From NCBI GenBank assembly GCA_022448365.1, contig JAKVCS010000007.1, positions 36,839 through 100,838 on the forward strand: 64,000 nt of DNA, in the 5' to 3' direction. Both the position numbers and the translations under genes were made by a program. The DNA comes from Saccharospirillaceae bacterium. GTDB lineage: Bacteria; Pseudomonadota; Gammaproteobacteria; Pseudomonadales; Oceanobacteraceae. The notes under the pieces were generated by a model that was not told the origin of the DNA, ran no database searches, and saw nothing but the letters and a program-made list of their open reading frames with translations. Below, in pieces: positions 45,965-55,869 of this stretch (within the stretch, counting starts at the first letter, position 1; every line of letters starts with the position of its first letter).

Positions 45965-46525
45965 TCAGTGGTGGTCGTCAAACACCCGTGATTTTGCCAG
46001 AGCAGGCATAGCCTTTAATAGCCCCTCTTGGCCTAAACGGCGCATATGTTGTCGATTTCTTTCGGGAATTCGCTCTGGTTTGCTGATGCTGGCCAATGCC
46101 TGTTCCATTTCGGCTTCGCGAATAATATGTAATGTCGGGAATGGCGCACGATTCGTGAAGTGACTCATATCGTCATCGTCTTCGCCATCGAACCGATAAT
46201 TCGGATGGAATGTTGCCAGCTGCAATACACCTTCGTAACCCATCTGGAACAGCAGGTTGTCGCAGATTCCGACCCAATTCCAGAATTCATCAAAGCAGTT
46301 GAGAACGTTTGGGGTAACAAATAAAGCGGTGGGGATTTGTTCAGAATCAGCTTCTGCAACGTTCTGCAGCAGCGTCATGAATTCAGCGGTGACGGTTTCG
46401 AGGTCGTCGCTGTTGCTGACGTCAATCAGCATGGTAGAAAAGACGGGATGAGCGAAGGGACACAGCCCCTCACCAATCACCAGCTGCTTAACCCACTCGC
46501 GGGTCAGCAGCTTGGGGTCAGTACT
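45965..46525 (-). CDS. DUF1415 family protein, start codon unclear
   Basis: The longest frame with a usual start codon begins at GTG 46480 (171 residues). But conserved family sequence continues upstream in frame: WVKQLVIGEGLCPFAHPVF is the DUF1415 hallmark and its first residues lie before that GTG. No ATG, GTG or TTG occurs in frame between it and the hupB stop. An ATA at about 46523-46525, overlapping the hupB TAA and with AGAGG about 7 bases upstream, is a possible non-canonical start. The upstream bound given is therefore approximate. Function unknown. Confidence 0.65.
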   Translation of the reverse strand, partial: STDPKLLTREWVKQLVIGEGLCPFAHPVFSTMLIDVSNSDDLETVTAEFMTLLQNVAEADSEQIPTALFVTPNVLNCFDEFWNWVGICDNLLFQMGYEGVLQLATFHPNYRFDGEDDDDMSHFTNRAPFPTLHIIREAEMEQALASISKPERIPERNRQHMRRLGQEGLLKAMPALAKSRVFDDHH

Positions 46526-46797
46526 TATTGTACTGCCTCTTTCAGAGCCTTACCGGCTTTGAATGCAGGAACTTTAGCCGCAGCAATGGTGATTGGCTCA
46601 CCAGTCTGTGGGTTTTTACCCTGACGCTCTTTACGGTCACGGACTTCAAAAGTACCGAAGCCGATCAGGCTTACAGAATCGCCTTCGCTCAGAGCTTTAG
46701 CGATCTGATCGGTAATTGCAGTGATTACTTCAGATGCTTTTTCTTTGCTCAGGTCAGCTTGTTCTGCGATGGCGGCTGCCAGTTCTGGTTTACGCAT
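46525..46797 (-). CDS. hupB: DNA-binding protein HU
   Basis: 90 residues, one of the best-conserved bacterial histone-like proteins. MRKPELAAAIAEQADLSKEKASEVI, SLIGFGTFEVRDRKERQGKNPQTGEPI and the C-terminal FKAGKALKEAVQ fit HU beta. It bends and compacts DNA. It lies between the DUF1415 gene and rubB, an order shared with Pseudomonas. Confidence 0.97.
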   Translation of the reverse strand: MRKPELAAAIAEQADLSKEKASEVITAITDQIAKALSEGDSVSLIGFGTFEVRDRKERQGKNPQTGEPITIAAAKVPAFKAGKALKEAVQ

Positions 46798-46924
46798 GGA
46801 TCAAATCCTTATTGTGTTTTGTGTCTAACCCCGCCGGAGCGGGACATCAATATCAAGTAACGCGAATCTGGCTGCTACGTACATATCACAACCACACCAT
46901 TGAATGCTTTTTAACCACTAATCC

Positions 46925-48076
46925 TTATGGCATCAACGGTGGTAATTCTTTGTTGAGCGCTACTTTATTCATAACCTTGGCTCCGGTCAAAGCATACCCG
47001 AGTAATTGGCCGTCAGAATTGCGAAATTCTGCCTGTACATCGTTACCTTGTACATCAATTGACCAACTTCCCTCGCTGTCGGAGGCAACCGGAGCAACTG
47101 CCACAGGTACCACCGGGGTTTTTACGGTTACCGGCATTACGCCGTAACTGACTGCAGTGGTGTCACCATTGAGTGTTTTCGCCAATGAACGTGCCGATGC
47201 CATCAGTGGCAATACATACAACAACACACGGCCCTCTACCTCGGCACAGTCGCCCAACGCATAGATATCCGGCTCGCTGGTCTGCAGCTCACGGTTTACA
47301 ACAATGCCCTGGTTCACCTGCAGACCGGCTTTAACAGCCAGATCAAGGCGCGGTCGCAACCCTATTGCTGACACTACAATATCCGTTTCAATCGTCTGAC
47401 CATTGCTTAAGTGAGCAACCAGAGCGTCACCCTCTTTGCAGACACGGGTAACCAGCGGCCCTAAATGGAAACGAACACCGAGGCCCTCAAGCCCATTCTG
47501 TACCGCATCCGCTGCTTCAGCCGGCAACAGCGAAGGCAGAATATGTTCACACGGAGCTACCACATCGATTTCAAAGCCACCTGTCGCCATATCATTGGCA
47601 AACTCAGCACCGATCAGACCAGCTCCCATTATCAGAACGCGCTTCTTACCTTCCGCCGCGTCGCGGAATTTGGCGTAATCCTGCAAGTCATTGATGGAGA
47701 AAATGCAATCACCAGCATCCCCTTCCATGCGCGGGCTGCTTGCTTCGGCGCCCCAGGCAAGAACCAGTTTGCTATATTCTATCGGCTCTTCACCAACGAA
47801 GACTTTTTTCGCAGCAGCATCAATATTGGTGACACGGGTGTTGGTGCGAATCACCAGATTGAACTGCTCTGCCATGTCCGCTGCGGACGCCATCGCCAGT
47901 TCAGCAGCGGTTTTGTTTTTACCAAAACCGGTGGACAACATAGGCTTGGAGTAATTACTGCCATCGTCAGCAGTAATCATCATAATTTCTTGAGTCGGAT
48001 TCAGTTTGCGCAGTTCCTTAACCAGATTGTATCCGGCCAGACCGCTACCAATCACGATAACAGGTGCATTGCTCAT
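46925..48076 (-). CDS. rubB: Rubredoxin-NAD+ reductase
   Basis: 383 residues. FAD site VIVIGSGLAGYNLVKELR at the N terminus; a central NAD site VLIMGAGLIGAEFANDMATGG; C-terminal YALGDCAEVEG. This is the AlkT/RubB-type flavoprotein passing electrons from NAD(P)H to rubredoxin, in alkane hydroxylase and oxidative-stress systems. The rubredoxin gene is 77 bases upstream on the same strand. Confidence 0.93.
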   Translation of the reverse strand: MSNAPVIVIGSGLAGYNLVKELRKLNPTQEIMMITADDGSNYSKPMLSTGFGKNKTAAELAMASAADMAEQFNLVIRTNTRVTNIDAAAKKVFVGEEPIEYSKLVLAWGAEASSPRMEGDAGDCIFSINDLQDYAKFRDAAEGKKRVLIMGAGLIGAEFANDMATGGFEIDVVAPCEHILPSLLPAEAADAVQNGLEGLGVRFHLGPLVTRVCKEGDALVAHLSNGQTIETDIVVSAIGLRPRLDLAVKAGLQVNQGIVVNRELQTSEPDIYALGDCAEVEGRVLLYVLPLMASARSLAKTLNGDTTAVSYGVMPVTVKTPVVPVAVAPVASDSEGSWSIDVQGNDVQAEFRNSDGQLLGYALTGAKVMNKVALNKELPPLMP

Positions 48077-48153
48077 AGTGTCTTTCCTGGGAATTTAAAG
48101 AGATGTGATAAGTGGCCAGCGCCGGGCGGCACTGGCTCAAGCAGGCTTCAGGA

Positions 48154-48318
48154 TCAGATTTCCACCATTTCAAAATCTTCTTTACCGACGCCACAATCCG
48201 GACAGATAAAATCGTCGGGGACATCGTCCCACGCCGTACCTGGTGCAATACCCTCTTCCGGTGCGCCTTCGGCTTCATCATAGATCCAGCCACAAACCAC
48301 GCATTGCCATCTTTTCAT
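48154..48318 (-). CDS. rubA: Rubredoxin
   Basis: 54 residues from ATG 48318, with GAGGGAT upstream; the open frame further upstream is not coding. Two iron-binding CxxC motifs, [13 protein letters not shown] and [12 protein letters not shown], are complete. Small electron carrier paired with the RubB reductase. The gene precedes rubB and its divergent neighbour is ubiC. Confidence 0.96.
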   Translation of the reverse strand: MKRWQCVVCGWIYDEAEGAPEEGIAPGTAWDDVPDDFICPDCGVGKEDFEMVEI

Positions 48319-48497
48319 TATCTTTATCCCTCTATACATGCCATCAAGGAGGGCGGTAAAAGTACGCACCTGAGGCAGTAAAATCAACGGTCTTTTCCGG
48401 GCAAATACTGGGTAAGAAGGCGTCATCATGCCCCGGATCGCTAAAATACTGCGCTTTTTCTTGCGTAAACAATGGCTTTGGCGCATCCTGCGCGGCG

Positions 48498-49031
48498 ATG
48501 AACAGCAACACTCTCAACGGCATTCTGCACCCATTGGTTCCCAACTGGTCAACACGCAATCACATGGCGGCTTGCTGCCTGCCTGCGTTTTGGCGTGACT
48601 GGTTACTCGATACCGGATCTCTGACCACCAGACTGTGCGGCCTGGGTAATTTCCGGGTCGAAATTCTGCGTGAATTTCATGGCGCACCGACGCAACTTGA
48701 ACGTCAGCAACTGGCACTGAATCACCAGGCGAGAGTCTGGGTACGGGAAGTGGTACTCAAAGTGGATGGGGTTGCCCTGGTATACGCCCGCACCGCAGTG
48801 CCGCAGCGAACCCTGCAAGGGAAAGAGAAACGCCTGCAACACCTGGGCGAGAAATCGCTCGGCAGCTATTTGTTTCAGCAACCCAACCTGCAACGTCAGC
48901 CACTGGCGGTATCTCACTGCAATCCTAATCAATTAGGGCTAGAATGGTGTCGCCATTCGGTATTTACCCTCGGCCACAAACCGCTCATGGTTTCCGAGGC
49001 ATTTACTGCCCAATTATACGACTTTGCATAA
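48498..49031 (+). CDS. ubiC: Chorismate pyruvate-lyase
   Basis: 177 residues. First committed step in ubiquinone synthesis, chorismate to 4-hydroxybenzoate and pyruvate. Family features: an Arg near [23 protein letters not shown] and a Glu-containing EKSLGSYLF, with a late [11 protein letters not shown]. ubiA follows 12 bases later in the same direction. Confidence 0.9.
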   Translation: MNSNTLNGILHPLVPNWSTRNHMAACCLPAFWRDWLLDTGSLTTRLCGLGNFRVEILREFHGAPTQLERQQLALNHQARVWVREVVLKVDGVALVYARTAVPQRTLQGKEKRLQHLGEKSLGSYLFQQPNLQRQPLAVSHCNPNQLGLEWCRHSVFTLGHKPLMVSEAFTAQLYDFA

Positions 49032-49043
49032 CGACTAGCGCCC

Positions 49044-49943
49044 ATGAACGCTCTGACACAACCGTTGCGCCAGCAACTGGATCGCCACCTGCCACGCTGG
49101 TTTGACTGGGTACAACTGACCCGTATCGATAAACCGGTTGGTTCCTATTTGCTGTTATGGCCAACGTTGTGGGCATTGTGGGTGGCCGGAGAGGGACACC
49201 CTGATTTCGCCAATGTGCTGATTTTTGTCCTGGGTGTGTTTCTGATGCGCTCCGCCGGTTGTGTCATTAACGACTTTGCCGACCGAAAGATTGACGGCCA
49301 TGTTAAACGCACCGTCGATCGGCCACTGGCCACCGGAAAAATTACCGCGAAAGAAGCGCTAATCACCTTTGCCGTGTTAATTCTGCTGGCGTTTGTGTTG
49401 GTGTTATTCACCAATCAATTCACGGTATTACTGTCAATCGGTGGCCTCGTCCTGGCCTCTCTCTATCCCTTTATGAAACGCCACACGCACCTGCCTCAGG
49501 TAGTATTGGGAGCCGCGTTTTCCTGGGCCATCCCGATGGCTTTTGCCGCCCAGAGTAACGAATTACCAGCCGTCGTATGGCTGCTGTATATGGCAAATCT
49601 GAGCTGGACGGTGGCTTATGATACCGTCTACGCCATGGTTGATCGTGACGATGATCTGAAAATTGGCGTGAAGTCCACCGCCGTGCTGTTTGGCGATCTG
49701 GATATCGCTATGGTTGCGATACTGAAAGGGTTGGTAGTATTTGCCTTGCTGCTGGCTGGCACGCAACTGGAAATGAGCTGGCCTTATTATCTGTGTTTGG
49801 CCGCTGGGGCCGTATTTTTGGCCTGGCAAGTGTGGAGTATTCGCTCACGCGAGCGTGATATCTGCTTCGCTATCTTCCGCAAGAGCCACTGGTTTGGCCT
49901 GATTATCTGGGGTGGTTTCGTCGCCCATTACCTGCTCAGATAA
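49044..49943 (+). CDS. ubiA: 4-hydroxybenzoate octaprenyltransferase
   Basis: 299 residues, about eight hydrophobic segments. The two Asp-rich prenyl-binding motifs are NDFADRKIDGHVKRTVDRP and YAMVDRDDDLKIGVKSTA. Adds the polyprenyl tail to 4-hydroxybenzoate in ubiquinone synthesis; inner membrane. Coupled to ubiC. Confidence 0.95.
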   Translation: MNALTQPLRQQLDRHLPRWFDWVQLTRIDKPVGSYLLLWPTLWALWVAGEGHPDFANVLIFVLGVFLMRSAGCVINDFADRKIDGHVKRTVDRPLATGKITAKEALITFAVLILLAFVLVLFTNQFTVLLSIGGLVLASLYPFMKRHTHLPQVVLGAAFSWAIPMAFAAQSNELPAVVWLLYMANLSWTVAYDTVYAMVDRDDDLKIGVKSTAVLFGDLDIAMVAILKGLVVFALLLAGTQLEMSWPYYLCLAAGAVFLAWQVWSIRSRERDICFAIFRKSHWFGLIIWGGFVAHYLLR

Positions 49944-50013
49944 ACGAATCTGGCACTCGCTGCCCCCCTCCAATAAGACAGTGTTGTTGCGATAACAGTA
50001 AGTAATAACACCC

Positions 50014-50031
50014 CTGTCACATGCTTGTAAC
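50014..50031 (+). promoter_or_regulatory. Pho box upstream of phoB
   Basis: CTGTCAC-ATGC-TTGTAAC gives two direct 7-base repeats around a 4-base spacer, the pattern PhoB binds. It lies about 60 bases before the phoB start, in line with autoregulation under phosphate starvation. Confidence 0.65.
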
Positions 50032-50088
50032 ATTCCCCCAGTGTAATAGCGCCGCATTATCGATTATTACACTTGCGTGACCAAGACT

Positions 50089-50787
50089 ATGAGCAAAGCA
50101 GGTAAAACCGTACTGATCGTCGATGACGAAGCACCGATTCGTGAGATGATTGCAGTAGCACTTGAAATGGCTGGTTATGAATGCCTGGAAGCAGCGACCG
50201 CTCAGGAAGCTCATTCCCACGTTGTTGACCAGAAGCCCGACATGATTCTGCTGGACTGGATGTTACCCGGTACCAGTGGTGTTGAATTCGCGCGTCGCCT
50301 GAAGCGCGAGGAGCTGACCGCTGAACTACCGATTATTATGCTGACCGCCAAGGGTGAGGAAGATAATAAAGTGCAGGGGTTAGAGGCGGGTGCCGACGAC
50401 TACATCACTAAACCGTTCTCGCCACGCGAGCTGGTTGCCCGCCTGAAGGCCGTGCTGCGCCGCGCCACTCCGCAAGGGATCGAGGAACCAATCGAAGTGG
50501 GTGGCCTGGTGCTGGACCCGGTCTGCCACCGCGTGATGTCTCATGAAGATCCAATCGATATTGGTCCTACCGAATATCGCTTGCTGCAGTTTTTTATGAC
50601 ACACCAGGAGCGTGCCTACTCCCGTGCCCAACTGCTCGATCAGGTTTGGGGAGGTAACGTCTACGTTGAAGAGCGCACTGTCGACGTTCATATTCGTCGC
50701 TTACGCAAAGCACTGGGTGATGCCCATGATCATCTGATTCAGACCGTACGTGGTACAGGTTACCGCTTCTCCACCAAAGCGTCATAA
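50089..50787 (+). CDS. phoB: Phosphate regulon response regulator PhoB
   Basis: 232 residues from ATG 50089 (GTG 50077 is an alternative; neither has a strong ribosome binding site). Receiver with acidic VDDEAP and phosphoacceptor LLDWMLPG; winged-helix OmpR-type DNA-binding domain ending [10 protein letters not shown] Pho box precedes it. phoR follows 6 bases later, and ubiA is upstream, the same order as in Pseudomonas. Confidence 0.95.
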   Translation: MSKAGKTVLIVDDEAPIREMIAVALEMAGYECLEAATAQEAHSHVVDQKPDMILLDWMLPGTSGVEFARRLKREELTAELPIIMLTAKGEEDNKVQGLEAGADDYITKPFSPRELVARLKAVLRRATPQGIEEPIEVGGLVLDPVCHRVMSHEDPIDIGPTEYRLLQFFMTHQERAYSRAQLLDQVWGGNVYVEERTVDVHIRRLRKALGDAHDHLIQTVRGTGYRFSTKAS

Positions 50788-50793
50788 CGCCTT

Positions 50794-52134
50794 ATGAATC
50801 CGGTATGGCGCAGGGAGCTGCGCCGTATATTGCTGTTGCTGGTCGCGGCGCTTGGTATTGGCTATCACGTTAATCGGATGGAACTGGCCTTTGCCGTCAC
50901 CTGTAGCCTGTATATCGTCTGGCAATGGTTGCAACTTTATCGCCTGCAAAAATGGCTGCAGCGAGAACAAGCCGGGCAACTGCCCTCAACAATCGGAATC
51001 TGGGGCGGTATTTTCCGCGACACCCAGCGTTTACAACAACGCAGCCAAAAACATCAGCAACGACTGCAAGCCATTATTAATCGTATTCAGGATTCAACAG
51101 CAGCGTTGCAGGATGCCGTGTTAATGGTTGATAGCCAGGGAAACCTGGAATGGTGGAACCGCGCTGCTGGCGACTTTCTGGGGTTACAAGCGCCGGTGGA
51201 TGTCGGTCAACCGATCACCAACTTAATCCGTAACCCGTTGTTCAAAGACTACTTCGATCACGTTAACTACGACGATCCGCTGTCCATTCCGTCTCCGGTT
51301 AACCCACAATTGCAGCTGCAATTTAATATCACCTTATTTGGCCGCAAAGATCGTCTGATGCTGGTACATGACATCACCCGACTCAAGCAGCTGGAAGAGA
51401 TGCGTAAAGACTTCGTGGCTAATGTCAGCCATGAGTTACGGACCCCCCTGACGGTGGTCTCTGGCTATATCGAAACCATGGACATGGCCGCTGACAGCTT
51501 ACCTCCCCGATGGGGCCGGATGATCTCGCAAATGAGCCAGCAAAGTCGCCGTATGGAGAATCTGATCACCGATTTATTAATGCTGTCGCGGCTGGAAACC
51601 AGCCACCAGCAGCAACCGGATGACATAGCAATAACATCCATGCTGCAATGTATTGCTGCCGATGCCCGGGCGTTAAGTGGCGAACGCTGCCATCGCATTA
51701 CGCTGGATATTCAAAGCAACGATCAGATCAAAGGTTATCAGGATGAATTGCGCAGTGCCTTCTCGAATCTGGTGTTTAATGCCGTTAAATATACCCAGGA
51801 CAGTGGCCACATTGAGATTCGCTGGTTTCACAACAGCGACGGCGCCTGGTTCTGCGTTAAAGATAATGGCCCGGGCATCGAACAACATCACATACCCCGT
51901 TTAACCGAGCGTTTCTATCGGGCAGACCCCAGTCGCAACAATCAGACCGGCGGCACCGGTTTGGGATTGGCCATTGTTAAGCACGTATTATTGCGCCATC
52001 AAGCAGAGCTGGAGATTGCCAGCGAACTCGGCAAAGGCAGTGAATTCCGAGTGCATTTCCCGGCAGGTCGTTGTGAATTTGGCCCCATGGACACGGAAAA
52101 ATGCCGGGATTTAAATAAAGACGAGGTTTCATAG
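50794..52134 (+). CDS. phoR: Phosphate regulon sensor histidine kinase PhoR
   Basis: 446 residues. Two N-terminal membrane helices (ILLLLVAALGIGY, LAFAVTCSLYIVWQW), a PAS domain from about residue 110, then the H box FVANVSHELRTPLTVV and the ATPase part with NLVFNAVKYT (N box) and a G box GGTGLGLAIVK. It phosphorylates PhoB when phosphate is low. Confidence 0.95.
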   Translation: MNPVWRRELRRILLLLVAALGIGYHVNRMELAFAVTCSLYIVWQWLQLYRLQKWLQREQAGQLPSTIGIWGGIFRDTQRLQQRSQKHQQRLQAIINRIQDSTAALQDAVLMVDSQGNLEWWNRAAGDFLGLQAPVDVGQPITNLIRNPLFKDYFDHVNYDDPLSIPSPVNPQLQLQFNITLFGRKDRLMLVHDITRLKQLEEMRKDFVANVSHELRTPLTVVSGYIETMDMAADSLPPRWGRMISQMSQQSRRMENLITDLLMLSRLETSHQQQPDDIAITSMLQCIAADARALSGERCHRITLDIQSNDQIKGYQDELRSAFSNLVFNAVKYTQDSGHIEIRWFHNSDGAWFCVKDNGPGIEQHHIPRLTERFYRADPSRNNQTGGTGLGLAIVKHVLLRHQAELEIASELGKGSEFRVHFPAGRCEFGPMDTEKCRDLNKDEVS

Positions 52135-52191
52135 GAGGACTGCAAAGAGCGGTATTGGCACCGACTCCACAGCACTGGGATGCAATCGTTT

Positions 52192-53106
52192 TCAGCGCAC
52201 GCTGGCGATGTATTTTGAGAGGGTTGCCATCTTATCCGGATCGTCATCGACATAGCGAATCAGCATCTGAATCGTTTCAGCATCCACATGCGGCTCCTGA
52301 GCCTGCATCATGCGTACGTACCCGTTAATACGTGCCACTTCGCCCCCTTCTTTGTCGACAATATCGAGCACAACCTGTTCCAGCAGAGCAGGCAGGCTGC
52401 CTTCACGGCGAAATACGCCCAGCATTTCCTGAAGGTTAATATCCTTAATTACCAGCTTGGCCGTACCACCGGAACCAAACCTGACACTGACGATCCCCTT
52501 GGCACGAACTGCCGGCTTTTTATTAACCTTAACGGGCGCAGAATCCACGACCACCTTGGCTGATTTGGTATTTCCCATCAGCACTGATGCGCCCCCCATG
52601 TCCTGTGATGCGGCTTGTTTTGCCTCCTTAGGATTCGGTTTAGCGCTGGCGGTCGCCAGAACATTGGCAGAATCGCCCCCCAGTCCGGTCGCGTGTTGGC
52701 GTGCATCCTGATTGGGTTTGATCTTCAGATGTTTGAACACCAGCTTGCTAAGTTTGGCAACAAAATTCTCTCGGGTGAAGGGTTTGCCGATGTATTCCGA
52801 CACCCCCGCTTCCACCGCTTTGATAACATGATCACGATCGCCACGACTGGTGATCATCATAAATGGGGTTTTCTTGTAACGCTCATCAGCGCGCATCCAT
52901 TGCAGCACCTCAATGCCTGAGCATTCAGGCATTTCCCAATCACACAAAACCAGATTGATGTCCTGTGCATTCATGATGCTGATGGCCTTGCGACCATCAA
53001 TAGCCTCGAATAAATCACAACCGGGGTAGGTTTCTTTTACGGCTTTTTTTACAAGGTCGCGGATGAATGCCGCATCATCCACGACCAGAATTTTCAGTTT
53101 TGCCAT
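52192..53106 (-). CDS. Response regulator with extra C-terminal domain
   Basis: 304 residues. CheY-like receiver from the N terminus (VVDDAAFIRDLVK, VLCDWEMPECSG, with the phosphoacceptor Asp). A Lys/Ala linker follows, then a C-terminal domain (FRREGSLPALLEQVVLDIVDKEGGEVARI) with no DNA-binding motif I can see. Its end overlaps the next plus-side feature not at all, but its start overlaps the cysZ stop by 32 bases. Confidence 0.75.
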   Translation of the reverse strand: MAKLKILVVDDAAFIRDLVKKAVKETYPGCDLFEAIDGRKAISIMNAQDINLVLCDWEMPECSGIEVLQWMRADERYKKTPFMMITSRGDRDHVIKAVEAGVSEYIGKPFTRENFVAKLSKLVFKHLKIKPNQDARQHATGLGGDSANVLATASAKPNPKEAKQAASQDMGGASVLMGNTKSAKVVVDSAPVKVNKKPAVRAKGIVSVRFGSGGTAKLVIKDINLQEMLGVFRREGSLPALLEQVVLDIVDKEGGEVARINGYVRMMQAQEPHVDAETIQMLIRYVDDDPDKMATLSKYIASVR

Positions 53107-53902
53107 CAGTCAGCCTGAGAGGATCAGTATTACTGTCAGCATAGTTCACTGAGTCATTTTTGCCTGATTTATCAACGATTGGGCCGTTCAGTGGCATCTG
53201 TTCCATCCTTAACAGTGTCGCCCCAATAACCGCAGCCGGCATTACAAACCAATTGAGTACCGGTATCATCATTAACAACGCAACGGTCGCACCAAAACCA
53301 AGTACGGTGAGTGGCTGGGTAGCCAGCTCGGCACGCATCTCTGTAAAACTGCGTGCATGGTTATCAAACGAATAATCGATGTATTGCAACGCCACAATCC
53401 AGCTGCCGAACCAGAACCATAAAAATGGGCTGACAAGATTCAGACCGGGAATAAAACTCAGAATTAATAATCCCAGATAACGCGGCAGGATGTATTTCAG
53501 TTTTGTCCATTCGCGCGCGAACGTGCGCTTTACAACACTGGCAACGCTTTCATCGGCGATCTCAACGCCCCGCTGACGCTCAACTTTCTCACTCAACATA
53601 CCATTAAACGGACTGGCAATTGTGATCAGGATCGCGCTGAAAAAGTAGGCAAAGATCAGCAGCAGCGTCATGGCCGCCAGCGGCATCACTATCCAGTAGA
53701 GCCATTCCAGCCACGACGGTAAGTAACTGACAACACTTTCGATTGCACTGTTGAGCCAGCGAATACCGGAATAACTCAGCGCTGATAGCAGCAGAGCATT
53801 GATCAGAAGCGGTAAAGCAACAAAACGTCGCAGACCGGGCTGACCTAAATTCTTTACGCCTTGCAAGACGTAACCCCAACCCAACAGTGGATTACCTTTC
53901 AT
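53075..53902 (-). CDS. cysZ: Sulfate transporter CysZ
   Basis: 275 residues with the CysZ pattern: NPLLGWGYVLQGVKNLGQPGLRRFVALPLLIN at the N terminus in family form, then FSAILITIASPFNGMLSEKVERQRG and a late WFVMPAAVIGATLLRMEQ. It imports sulfate for cysteine synthesis. Its 3' end overlaps the start of the response regulator by 32 bases, so both probably belong to one transcript. Confidence 0.9.
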   Translation of the reverse strand: MKGNPLLGWGYVLQGVKNLGQPGLRRFVALPLLINALLLSALSYSGIRWLNSAIESVVSYLPSWLEWLYWIVMPLAAMTLLLIFAYFFSAILITIASPFNGMLSEKVERQRGVEIADESVASVVKRTFAREWTKLKYILPRYLGLLILSFIPGLNLVSPFLWFWFGSWIVALQYIDYSFDNHARSFTEMRAELATQPLTVLGFGATVALLMMIPVLNWFVMPAAVIGATLLRMEQMPLNGPIVDKSGKNDSVNYADSNTDPLRLTDGKTENSGRG

Positions 53903-54060
53903 CGGTTTATTCCTTTCTTATTGCTGGCAATAGACAACGTGGCTTTTGTATCAAAGAAAAATCACCACGCGCCGACAACGTGCATCAATCGCGTGGCTTT
54001 TATACAATGCGTGCCCCGCAAATACTACACCCGTGATTTTTAGCCGGAGATATCGCCGCA

Positions 54061-54755
54061 TGACACCCGAACGCCTGCAACGAATTCAAGCAACCCTTGC
54101 CAAGCGTCAACCGGATCTGACCGTATTAACCGACGAGGTGTATAAGCCGCACAATCTGGCAGCGATTGCCCGCACCTGTGACGCCGTCGGAATTCCGGAG
54201 GTTCATTGCGTTTGGCCGCACGATGAGTTTCGTCTGAAAACAGCGGCACTGGCGGGATCGGATTCCTGGATCGAGAAGCATACTCACCCGGATATTGAAT
54301 CTGCAATTACTGGTTTTCAGGCAAAGGGGTATAAAGTTTGCGCCGCGCACCTCAGTGATGAGGCGATGAACTACCGGGAATATGACTTTACGCAGCCAAC
54401 GGTGCTGATGATGGGTACAGAAAAAGAAGGCATCAGCGATGCAGCGGCTGAACTGGCCGATCATCATCTGATTATCCCGATGCAGGGAATGGTTGAATCA
54501 TTTAACGTGTCAGTTGCAGCCGCCATTATTCTTACCGAAGCGCAACATCAGCGTCAGAAAGCGGGTATGTATGACGAACGCCGCCTTGATGATGCAACCT
54601 ACAATCAAATGATGTTTGAATGGTGTCGTCCGGTCGAGCTGAAGCTGTGCAAGAAATACAATCTGCCATATCCACCTTTACGTGAAGATGGTGAACTGGC
54701 CGACCCACAAGCATTTTCCAGGTTAATTAACTCGCCGGATTCAGCAAAAAAATAA
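54061..54755 (+). CDS. trmH: tRNA (guanosine(18)-2'-O)-methyltransferase TrmH
   Basis: 231 residues from ATG 54061 (MTPERLQRIQATLAKRQPDL). SPOUT fold with NLAAIARTCDAVGIPEVH, LMMGTEKEGISDAAAE and IPMQGMVESFNVSVAAAIIL, the TrmH motifs. Modifies G18 in the D loop of tRNA. The upstream open frame lacks a start signal. Confidence 0.93.
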
Positions 54756-54850
54756 CTGACCGAGAACAATGAGAGAGCAGCGACACAATGGAATCGTGGC
54801 GTTGCAACTGATACAAACAGCCGCATCATAAACAGTGATACCACCTCGAA

Positions 54851-55648
54851 CTACAGGCGTTCGAAGGCAAAGTCATAATCACCCGGCGACCACTTCATCT
54901 GCGCCAGAATGGACCTTTGATAGAGGAAGTCCATTCGCCAGAAATCGCAAAATTCTGACTTCAGCGTCTGCGAAACCTGCGCTCCAAGCAATGCTGCCTT
55001 CACCGCCTTTGGCGGCAAACGCAGCAGACCATGTCGGCACCCATTCAGATCGATAAACCTGTCTAACTGATTTTTCTGCAGCAGCAAGCGATATTGCTGT
55101 AATGGTTCCTGATCCATCGGTGCCGACATCAGTCGCTCGCTGTAACGGGCCGGCTGATCTATACGATATCTCACTGGCGAAATCTGAGCTGACAACTGGG
55201 TATGATCAATCGCCAGCCAGATAGCCCCATAGCCGCTGCGATGATGCTGCCAACTGAGACTGTGGTAAGGCAGTGAGTAAAACGACTGCTGCAGCCAGGC
55301 AGATGCGTCTGGTTGTTTGGCCTGCTGCCGCAGATCATTCGTTTTGCGTATTGCTGCTTCAATTTCACATCGTTTAGGCTGTGCTTGCTGTAAGAATTGT
55401 TCGAAATCCAGCAGTCCCTTCAACGAATCCGGTAATTTACCGAATTCACGTTCCATATGCGCCAGGTACTCTTTTTCAGAGATCGACGTCTGGGCTATCG
55501 GCGCAGGTTGCAACCACCAGGGTGCATATTCCATCGATAGTGGCTGAAGCGGCAAAAAACCTCGCTTCAATAGAGGTATCGCATCCGCTCCCAGTGCCAG
55601 ATAGACCCACTGTGGTAGTAACACGTTCGGTTTTAATACTTCTGCCAT
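54851..55648 (-). CDS. Protein of unknown function (possibly DUF2971-like)
   Basis: 265 residues from ATG 55648, with AAGGTG upstream. No signal peptide. A central SLSWQHHRSGYGAIWLAIDH block followed by PVRYRID weakly recalls DUF2971 proteins, in which a WxxY...G segment precedes a V.Y strand. The rest is rich in Gln and Leu. A palindromic GacA-type box lies 32 bases upstream of its start and may also affect this gene. Confidence 0.5.
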   Translation of the reverse strand: MAEVLKPNVLLPQWVYLALGADAIPLLKRGFLPLQPLSMEYAPWWLQPAPIAQTSISEKEYLAHMEREFGKLPDSLKGLLDFEQFLQQAQPKRCEIEAAIRKTNDLRQQAKQPDASAWLQQSFYSLPYHSLSWQHHRSGYGAIWLAIDHTQLSAQISPVRYRIDQPARYSERLMSAPMDQEPLQQYRLLLQKNQLDRFIDLNGCRHGLLRLPPKAVKAALLGAQVSQTLKSEFCDFWRMDFLYQRSILAQMKWSPGDYDFAFERL

Positions 55649-55679
55649 AGAACACCTTGCAGACTTTCCCCTGGATACG

Positions 55680-55697
55680 TGTGAGATATATCTCACA
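55680..55697. promoter_or_regulatory. GacA/UvrY-type upstream activating palindrome
   Basis: TGTGAGATATATCTCACA is a perfect 18-base palindrome with six-base arms and six-base spacer. It closely matches the TGTAAG-N6-CTTACA box bound by GacA upstream of rsm RNAs, and the TGTGAG variant used by UvrY at csrB/csrC. It is centred about 180 bases before the presumed start of the CsrB-like RNA, the distance seen in Pseudomonas. Confidence 0.75.
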
Positions 55698-55869
55698 AGC
55701 CAGTGCGACATATCGATAAAAGTACTTCGTCAATTTGCTGGTTCCAGCCGAGAAATCTCTTCAAACCCTTGTTTTTATGGGATTTTATCCAACAGAAGAT
55801 TTCGGAACACTTTCACAGTATAGAGAAATTGTCCTTTCCCGCTGCCGTCAATTTGCTATCTTTTATCTC

